DNA from: Vesta saturnalis
Lineage: Eukaryota; Arthropoda; Insecta; Coleoptera; Lampyridae
Assembly (NCBI GenBank): GCA_036346205.1
Contig: JARFJB010000103.1
Location: 1 to 64,000 of the forward strand
Reading direction: 5' to 3'
DNA length: 64,000 nucleotides
Shown here in pieces: positions 56,415-64,000 of the stretch (positions are counted from its first letter, which is position 1; the number at the start of each line of letters is the position of its first letter). The notes beneath the pieces were generated by a model. That model worked only from the letters and a program-made list of their open reading frames with translations. It had not been told where the DNA came from and searched no databases. Made by a program: the position numbers and the translations under genes.

Positions 56415-56874
56415 TTACCATAACTTTTTTTTAATAACTAATATATGATCTATTTGATTTCCTTTACTGTCTTTTCCAGTTATTTTCCATGTTATTTTAT
56501 GTATTTCTTTATGTCTGAATATTGTGCTAGCTAATACCAGATTGTAGGCTGCAGCTGTTTCGCATAATCTACTTCCATTTTTATTTGTTTCATCATGGAC
56601 CGTTTCTTGCCCAGCTACCCTACTTATTGTCTCTTCCATATCTATTTGCGTGTTGAAATTCCCCAAAACCATCATTATATCATGTTGGGGGCGTATTCTC
56701 TATTATTTCTTCTAATTCTTGGTATAGCCTATCTTTATCTGCTTCCTCCGTATCTTCTGTGGGTGCGTTCACATTCAATAACGAAATATTCGCTGGTTTT
56801 GTCCTAATTCGTAATTAAGCTATCCTTCCCTTTACCCGTTTGAATGTTATATTTTTCCTCGTCTGCTTTGCTAG
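56415..56874 (-). pseudogene. LINE endonuclease domain
   Basis: The minus strand gives KPANISLLNVNAPTEDTEEA and DKDRLYQELEEIIENTP, then MVLGNFNTQIDMEETIS, NENG-like TNKNGSRLCETAAAYNLVLA and KGNQIDHILV. This is the exonuclease/endonuclease/phosphatase fold of LINE proteins often named craniofacial development protein 2-like in insects. The GDFN motif reads GNFN, which removes the catalytic Asp. A mariner-like element (56877-57983) cuts the gene just upstream. Confidence 0.75.
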
Positions 56875-56989
56875 TACAGAGTCCGCCAGTGAAGCGGGAT
56901 ATTTTGAAGTACCCAATATTTTCAGAAAATGTTAATTTTCAAAAGTTTTTTTACAGGTTTGAGTAGAGGAAGGTATGTCATTTTATGTC

Positions 56990-57200
56990 TTAAAAATAAT
57001 TCCGCTCAAATATCTTTGTAAACATTCTTCTGACTTAGATTGAAAATTTTCGGTTATTCGACGGATGAGGACAGGTTGAATTCGCTCAATTTTTTGTTTG
57101 ATGTTCGATGCTAATTCCGGTAAGGTTCGTGGTCTATTACTCTATACTCCTCTCTCCGCAAAAAAATCGTATGGCGTAAGATCAAGAAATTTTGCGGTCA
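56990..57200 (-). pseudogene. Mariner-like transposase C-terminal part, inverted
   Basis: The minus strand reads KFLDLTPYDFFAERGV, a stop, then TLPELASNIKQKIERIQPVL and SEECLQRYLSGIIF. LTPYDFF holds the third catalytic Asp, and the rest is the C-terminal helical region. It faces the opposite way to the N-terminal part at 57272. Confidence 0.75.
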
Positions 57201-57271
57201 AATTTTGTTTTAACAAAAATCAATGTTTCCATGACTTGATTATTGTTTGACAGTTACTGATAAACAGAAGC

Positions 57272-57960
57272 ATGGAGAAGTGGTCTGGCGTTCAGCATGC
57301 GTTTTGCGTAAAATCGTTTCATAAAAATGGCGAGTGTGTGACTTCGGTACAACGATTGTTTCGTAATCATTTCAATGTTCCACGACATGGAAGCGTGTCG
57401 TCCGCTCATGCAATTATACAGTGGGTAAGAAAGTTTGAAGAAACTGCCTTCACATTAAACTTGAGGCATAAAGGGGCAATAAGGTCTGTAATAACGGAGA
57501 AAAACATCGAGTACGAGTAGCATTAACACGTATTCCACTGCGTTCTGCAGTGAAACATGCTTCTGCACTAAACATTAGCGACACATCGTTACGAAGAATT
57601 TTACATAAAGACATCTTTCCACCCTTACAAAATTCAAGTCGTTCAAGAGTTGACAGATGGTGATATGCTTGCTCGCAGAATTTTCAGTGAAGAAATATGG
57701 CGACGTGTACATGATGATGAAAACTTTATTCACCACATGTTTATGTCAGATGAAGCACATTTCCATTTAAAGGGCATATGTAAACAAGCAGAAAAGTCGC
57801 TATTGGAATGACGAAAACCCAGGAGAAATACACCAAAAAGCAATTACATAGTCCGAAACTTACAGCGTGGTGTGCAATTTCATCATCTAGTATTATTGGG
57901 GAAATTTTTTTCCAAGACGATAAAGGAAACACCTCAACTGTCACGACAAACTTCAAAATT
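57272..57960 (+). pseudogene. Mariner-like transposase N-terminal and middle part
   Basis: 57272-57520 encodes MEKWSGVQHAFCVKSFHKNG and ECVTSVQRLFRNHF, a DUF4817 helix-turn-helix, followed by a second DNA-binding segment broken by a frame change (RSAVKHASALNISDTSLRRI). Near 57740 HHMFMSDEAHFHLKG contains the first catalytic Asp, and TAWCAISSSSIIGEIFFQDD follows. The gene then runs into the right terminal repeat, so the second Asp segment is absent here. Confidence 0.75.
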
Positions 57961-57985
57961 TCCCGCTTCACAGGCGGACCCTGTA

Positions 57986-58990
57986 TATAGAAACCTACTC
58001 TAATTCTGCCCTACTTTTTTTCGCCCGAGTACAGAAAGGTCACTAAACTCACTCTTTGTAATTTCTCCCTTCTCCTTTCCATCTCGCCTCCTGCACTGCT
58101 GCCGTATCAATTTTCTATTTCCTCAGTTCCGTCCCTACTTCTATCATTTTTCCTTCTTTCAGTAGTATGCATATGTTCCATGCTTCTGTTCTAAGGATAT
58201 CCTTCCTCTTCTGTTCTTCTCGTATGCCCTTTCCGTTGCCTGCGTTGTCATCATTTTCCTTCCTCCTTTTTCTTCTCCTAGTTTTTGTATATCTACACGT
58301 TCTTTCCATTTTCATAATTTCATCCGTTATCGTTTCATCTTCAGTACTTGCAGGTGATCTTTGGCTTAGTGTCCTACCTTTTCCTCCTTCGTTTCCATAC
58401 TCTCTTAGTATGTCCACTTCCTTCCCTGTTCCATTTCACCCTTCTTTTACGTCCGTTGACTTTAGCTGTTCCAATGAAAAGAATTCCCCGTTCACTAGGA
58501 GTTTGTTATATCTCATTGATACTTGTTTACCTTTATCTTGTATCCTGCTTTTATATTGTACCGGCTCTTTTCTCTGTGCCCGTATCTCCTTTGAATAATC
58601 CTCTTCTATGTAAATTTTGGTTCCTTTAGATTTCTTGCGCTTTTTAATATCTCTTTAGCGTTTTTCTCACCATCTCTTTCAATTGTAAGTCCTTTTACTC
58701 CACTTCTTCTTCAATACCATGGATTATTATTATCTTCTTCCTTATTTCTCTATTATATTTTTTCTTCTTCTTTGCTTCATCACGTATATTTCATTTCTCA
58801 ATGGTGCGTTCTCTTGTTTTATGTTTTTTACTTCTTTCTGCGTTTCATCCTTTTTGTGCTCCACTCTTTCGTCCATTTCCTCCATTTTTTCTAGCTTACC
58901 CTTTATTTCCCTTAATAACTCTTCCATTCTCCTTTCCTTCCTTTTTGCACTTTGCCTCACAGCACAGTAGTTATTTAAATTATACCTTGG
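57986..58990 (-). pseudogene. LINE N-terminal region with coiled coil
   Basis: This is the upstream part of the LINE whose endonuclease lies at 56415-56874. The minus strand at 58742-58960 encodes a strongly charged coiled coil (MEELLREIKGKLEKMEEMDE, KKDETQKEVKNIKQEN). 58115-58417 is a basic region ending GTEELRK-like, and KQRRRKNII lies between. No known enzyme motif is visible. The 5' boundary lies near 59000 and is approximate. Confidence 0.55.
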
Positions 58991-59252
58991 GCGCGATTAT
59001 TTTTACCTGCCTCACAGCACCGTAGTTTTCTCAGTTAACCTCCTAGCACGTTGTTGTAACAATTACTGCTTATTCCAAGGTACTCCCTAATTCTTTCTTC
59101 TATTTCATTCACTTTTGCTTTTTATTCTGTCACTTTTAACATCTTTTTCGTGCCTTATTATGCGCTAATATCCACAATATTTTACTCGATAACCGATAAC
59201 AGTGTCACCTACATCATAACCTCACCACACCACAAGAATTTAGTGTAAATGG

Positions 59253-60310
59253 TGTAACGAATCTTTTACGTTCTACGTTCATTTAGTTGTGAAATATAAG
59301 AAAAAAGGGTTTTTGATAATTATTGTGGTAGGTAACTTAATTTGCATATTTTCTTAATGGTTTATACTTCCATATCGTGGAATTAAATTTCTGTACGTAT
59401 TTCTCGCACATCACCTGATAGAATGAGCGTCCTTTTTAGCATTGCCGGATGTATTTTGTTTTGAACAGGAAGCCATTTTTGGTTTCCACTTAAATTTTGT
59501 GAAAAGTGCCATTTATTTAATGGTAAGATACTTTTAACTCGTATTATATTAAAATCTGAAACATTTGCTCTTTGCGGGCACTTTTATTACTTTTCCTACT
59601 TATACCACTTTTAATTACACTTCTACTTTTACTTTTAACTTTTAATTTTACGTACACTTTCATTTTATGATTGCATTTTGCATTTAATGCAGATCTAAAT
59701 TTAGATCATACCTTTTATTTGATTTTATTTGATTATTCAAATTTCACGGAATATAAATTTGTAAGAAGTAATATCAACTTTGGTATACTTTACAAAGTAA
59801 AACATTGAAAATACGATATATTGCGCAACATTGATATGAAGATTACATCATCTTTGGTTTGCATTTCCGCATTCTTTATAATAATCAGAGGTTCTCAAGA
59901 AGTTGTACAGAATTTTGTAAGTTATTTATAACCCTAATGATTTCTTAGTATAAGGCTATTTTTAAGATTTATTTTATATAATACCAAATTTAAGTGCTTA
60001 ATAAACATAATTTGTATATCTTTTATTTTGACATTTTGGTGAATTTTTTATTGTATCCTCGGTTTAGTTATTCTGAGCATAATCAAAAAAATAACTTGGC
60101 GTCCGAGATAATTTTTATTATTGTTGCATTGAAGTTACTATATTGATGTTAAGTGAAATAACCAAACAGAAATTTGTGGTAATTAAGCAAATCAAACAGC
60201 ATGAACCTGGCCGATTTAATCTACCTTCTGAGCCAACGGAATTATCTTTTAATGAATGGTATGTATCTCTAGTTATTTTAACAATTTTTATATAGAACGC
60301 TTTAAAACAT
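59253..60310 (+). repeat. Gypsy family 2 LTR, PBS and leader
   Basis: The LTR starts TGTAACGAATC at 59253 and ends near 60093. The PBS TGGCGTCCGAGATAAT starts at 60097. A leader with GTGGTAATTAAGCAAATC follows to about 60310. No coding region or second LTR follows. Confidence 0.75.
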
Positions 60311-61683
60311 TTACACCATTTTTTTTTAAATTTTACACCTACATTATATATACCTGGCATTATATACCATACTACCACCATTGTACAACTTTATAATGGT
60401 GTTTGAATAAGTCTGCTACTTTGCTATAACATACGTGTAGAAAAAATGGAAAAGATACTTCGTATAATTTCATAATATTTTTGAAATAATTGCAATTAAT
60501 TTTGTGTGAAATGTACACATATTTTTTTACTAAGTAAATAAAGTTTAATAAAAAAAATCATAAAGAAAACATTGTCTTCTATAATTAAAGTTTTAAATAC
60601 TCTGTTACTATTTTGTATATGATTTGTTTGAGTCAATAAATCTTTTTAATGGAACGTAAGCCGAAATTCAACGCGCAAATAAATGTTTTTGCTTTGCATA
60701 ATAAATTTTTTAATCAGTAAAGGGTAACTTTATTTTTAACTATGTTACATTATGTCTCCACACGCATGATAATGCACACGCCAAAAGAAAGTGAAAACTA
60801 TTGCCAAGTTTAAGCACGAAAAACTTTCGTAAATGTAAATGAAGTGATATTGCGTGTTTTTGACAAATATCTTAAATATCACTATTTTTGATTTGATTAC
60901 CGTTATTGAAATAATTTTACACTGCACAATCAAATGACTTGGGATTCACTTATTTAGTGTCAACATAATTTACTGTTATATTAGAAATTTATGAAACACG
61001 CCACATTATTATATTCAAGCTCACCTTTATTCGTAAAACCTTTTTAGAACGATTTTAACTCCCGCTTTTGCATGACAAAGATTAAAGTATGAATATTTAA
61101 CAAACCAAAGATAATATAGATTTTTACATCTTCTCGCAAAGTAGGTATATAAAAAATTTTCTTTTTCTTTTATTAAAAAACAAATGAAAATCGGTATTAC
61201 TTATTCAAATTACTAACGTCGTTTCGCACAACCGTATTATCGAAATTATACAGACATTTTCTATTTAAAAAATGTAAGATTTATGGATACTTGAACTAAA
61301 ACGTTCTATTTTGTAAGACGACAATTTGTAGGTTGCGAATGTGACATTTGAAAACCTCTGTAGATGCGAATGAGGATTTTGTAAGAGAAATATTTGCAGA
61401 TGCAGATGCTGATATTTAAAGAATATTAATCTTATTTACTTGAGGCACAACGAAAAAAATAGTAATACTATTTGTTATGTCCTTGCATAAATATAAGAAA
61501 ATACAGCTGGATTTTAATGAACTTTTATTGTCACAATTCTCCAAATATTAATTTTCTACAGAAAATGTAAACAACCGACAGATATTGTTTTTTTTTCTAT
61601 TCCTTTCCCTTCGTACTAGATATGTAAGTTTTTGTTTGTTAGTATTGTCATGCTTATGGTTAGTTATTTTACTTATTATTAGG

Positions 61684-61685
<2 letters not shown>
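60311..61685. other. Unassigned AT-rich sequence
   Basis: No gene or recognised repeat. Confidence 0.6.

Positions 61686-61731
<46 letters not shown>
61686..61731. repeat. (TA)n microsatellite
   Basis: Pure TA run of about 46 bases. Confidence 0.97.
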
Positions 61732-63285
61732 CGATGGTTATAAATAGGTGTAATAGAGGGGGTAGAGTTTTATCGAGTTCATATATTATATCGTATGCAA
61801 GTTCAAATGAAGTTGAAGAAGTTATACAATTTGTTATGAGGAAAATATAGTATACGAATATAAACAGGTATTATGGGGTTTGCACAATGATGTTGTATTC
61901 ATAAAAGTATTGAACTATGGCAGTAGCATGTTAAAAAGGTCAACACGATACATATTAGTGCGTTAAAGATAAATAAGAAATTTCACATATAAATCAGTAT
62001 AATTAAGCAATTAAACACATAACAGACATTGATTACATGAAGTACAATAATCCTAATGTGTAGAACATTGTATAGTAATTGGTACAATGCATAAAAACTC
62101 TGCGAACTATAAAATGGTTATGGTACGAAGACGTTATGTACAGATAAACAGTGATTGTGTTAGAGACATCTATAGGAACAAGTTAGGTAAACATTACAAG
62201 TGCTATGAACGTTTAAAACTCAAAGTTAAATTAAATTATATAAAGTTAAGTACAAAATTTAAGAATTTTACAAATTTATAGCTTATTTAGGACAAGATAA
62301 GTTCAGAATAAATTATAAAAGCATAAAATAATAGGTTTCCCTTATTTTTACAAGGAAATTAACAATTAAAATATGTAATTTAAACATAAATTTAGAAAAG
62401 TTAGGTTAAGTACCTAAAATTAAGGTATTAAAGTAGAAATTTTGCTAAAACTATGTAAAATGTTTTGAAATAAGTGTATTCTTATACAGTTTTTTTTATG
62501 CAGAAGCTGAATATGTCATCAGTTTAACTGTGAAATATAAAATTTGTTAGATATTAGTAATTTTAGGTATAAAATTGTCAAAATCTAAATTGATGAAGAA
62601 AATTATAGCATGTGAGGTGTCTATTTATGTAGAATTTTGCCCTGAGCTCAAAAATGTATTTAAAAAGCAAATTCGAATTGAATTGAAAAAGTTATGGCAT
62701 AATTTATGTTTTAGTTAAATTAATTTTTTTGTTTAGACCAATCGAATGCAAGGATCTTTTGTATGTAATGCTAAAAAAAAATTGAAAGCTTTGGTATCCA
62801 TGATAAGTTATAAAAGGAATTGCTCCTGATTTCTCACTCTCTTTTTTATTCTTTTAATCCTTTTGTGGCTAACAAGTCATAGTGCTAATAGTGCATTTTT
62901 AACATGTAAGTTAAAATTTTCGTATATATTATCGGAAGTGAACCGCGATTAACGTAGAGTCTGAGAATTCAGAAACAATCGATATAACAAATCACAATTT
63001 TTAAAACTAAGGCTACCGGTTATAATTTTCGACACTATTGTTTTGTTTCATTTCGAAATATTGTTCAACATCGGTTGATGTGCATTTTTTTTTATTTAAA
63101 TAAAATTCTTCTGTTATTTTTGGATGTGATGTTTATTTTTCTCAAAAGTGATTGAGGTTATAAAATAATTTTAACTTCAAATTGTTATCTAAAATAAAAG
63201 TGTTAGCAATTATAAAATTTTATGAAAGAATAAATTACAAGATTAATCCAGAAAATTAGTGAATATTTAAATCAATAGTTAAATA
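61732..63285. other. Unassigned AT-rich sequence
   Basis: No supported gene. TATAAAA at 62809-62815, with TCACT about 20 bases further and GTAAGT at 62906-62911, is a weak promoter-exon-donor arrangement. Confidence 0.4.
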
Positions 63286-63451
63286 AATATTCAATTAACA
63301 TAAAAATGCACTTATAAAAGTAAATGAGCATCTTACCCAAGTGCAACGTATTTATCACAAAGAAGATTTATCACAAGTTAGTAAGCTGGATGAATTTATG
63401 GCAATTAAGCAGTACCATTTTCAACAGGAAGGCAGTAACATCGTGTGATGA
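63286..63451 (+). other. Coding-like fragment, unknown
   Basis: An open stretch reads NALIKVNEHLTQVQRIYHKE and DLSQVSKLDEFMAIKQYHFQ before a stop. Its composition is protein-like, but I do not recognise it. It could be an exon or a retroelement scrap. Confidence 0.2.
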
Positions 63452-64000
63452 AATGAAGTTTACATCCAATGTTAACATGGAACAAGTTTAAGGTGACCAT
63501 TTAATGGAAAATTCAACAAAACATGTGAGTTTATTTTATTATCATAACCTAACAAATTGTATTGATTATTCTTTTGATGTCCTGCATTTATGTTTTTTTT
63601 TTTAATTTGTGTATAACTGTTGTGCGACGACGTGTATCAATATCTGGAAAGGTAATGAACAAGTGTAATCATAAATATAATAATTCTAATTTAAAAAACG
63701 TCAAAATCGTACTTACTAAGTAAAGATCGTTGTTGGAATTTTGACAAGTTGCACATATTTTAGTTTAGCAAGGATGCAACGCATGCGTACATTTTGAAAA
63801 TTCCATAGAAGTCTGTTACACGTTAAAGCAAATAATTGCAAAGACTTATTAAATTTTTACACATGAGCATTTCCTTGTGTGAAAATAATTTTTATGATTT
63901 CACGTTAATATTTCAATTTATAATTAACAGGTTAAATGTATTATTTTTATTTGCCAACAAAATTCAATTGAACTCTATCCCCAAGCATATACTTATTAAA
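63452..64000. other. Unassigned AT-rich sequence
   Basis: Nothing recognisable. Confidence 0.6.

Larger units (their letters stand above)
56877..57983. mobile_element. Rearranged mariner-like element
   Basis: The ends are CAGAGTCCGCCAGTGAAGCG and, inverted, CAGGGTCCGCCTGTGAAGCG, extending over 30 bases. TA lies at both flanks (56875-56876, 57984-57985). The element is 1107 bp. Its left part holds the C-terminal end of a DUF4817-type transposase on the minus strand, while the N-terminal and middle parts are on the plus strand. It is inserted in a minus-strand LINE. Confidence 0.9.

Noticed and set aside
58167..59025. Plus-strand hydrophobic frames resembling membrane proteins
   Set aside because: They are antisense of the charged coiled-coil and basic regions of the LINE.
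62087..62281. 64-residue plus-strand frame
   Set aside because: Lys- and Tyr-rich composition expected of AT-rich DNA, with no motif or splice signals.

Overview
This is an AT-rich eukaryotic window, almost certainly from an arthropod and most likely an insect. The evidence is the repeat set: DUF4817-type Tc1/mariner relatives, hAT elements of the ZMYM1-like kind, Ty3/Gypsy LTR retrotransposons with TGTAAC termini, a Penelope-like element, Jockey and endonuclease-bearing LINEs, a tRNA-derived SINE and many (AT)n and (GT)n microsatellites. There are no bacterial operons, ribosome binding sites, tRNA or rRNA genes or CRISPR arrays. No complete host gene is visible. The only candidate host exon lies at about 19802-20087.

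Layout. 1-8.5 kb: a fold-back element whose arms carry a DUF4817 transposase fragment, a candidate small inverted-repeat element, a broken hAT element (4726-6490) and the C-terminal relic of a DDE transposase. 8587-18991: a 10.4 kb Ty3/Gypsy element with 2.36 kb LTRs, AGAT target duplications, PBS, Gag, Pol, an extra proline-rich frame and a polypurine tract. It looks very young, because every difference I found between its LTRs is a homopolymer length change. 19-26.4 kb: candidate exon, transposase scraps, a non-autonomous hAT holding a tandemly duplicated SINE, hairpins and a ZMYM1-like hAT relic.

26.4-38 kb: a second, older Gypsy family, mostly on the minus strand, with broken gag, RT, RNase H and integrase. 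Its LTR-leader modules lie in both orientations. One LTR is interrupted by a TA-flanked MITE, another has a large internal deletion, and LTR pieces further right are flanked by long (GT)n, TGTGCG-like and TTTGCG-like arrays. 40-42.5 kb: a LINE interrupted by an LTR-leader module of the same family. 43.9-52.8 kb: microsatellite-tailed twin repeats, two DUF4817 transposase genes close to full length, and a Jockey LINE. 53-54.5 kb: a Penelope-like element with inverted terminal repeats. 55.2-59 kb: a minus-strand LINE interrupted by a rearranged mariner-like element. 59.25-60.3 kb: another LTR-leader module. The rest, to 64 kb, is mostly unrecognised.

The genes do not form a pathway. Each coding block is the machinery of one transposon. 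Several reading frames may be broken by assembly indels rather than by decay; this applies most strongly to the 8.6-19 kb element. Coordinates of degraded elements are approximate unless a terminal repeat or target duplication is cited.
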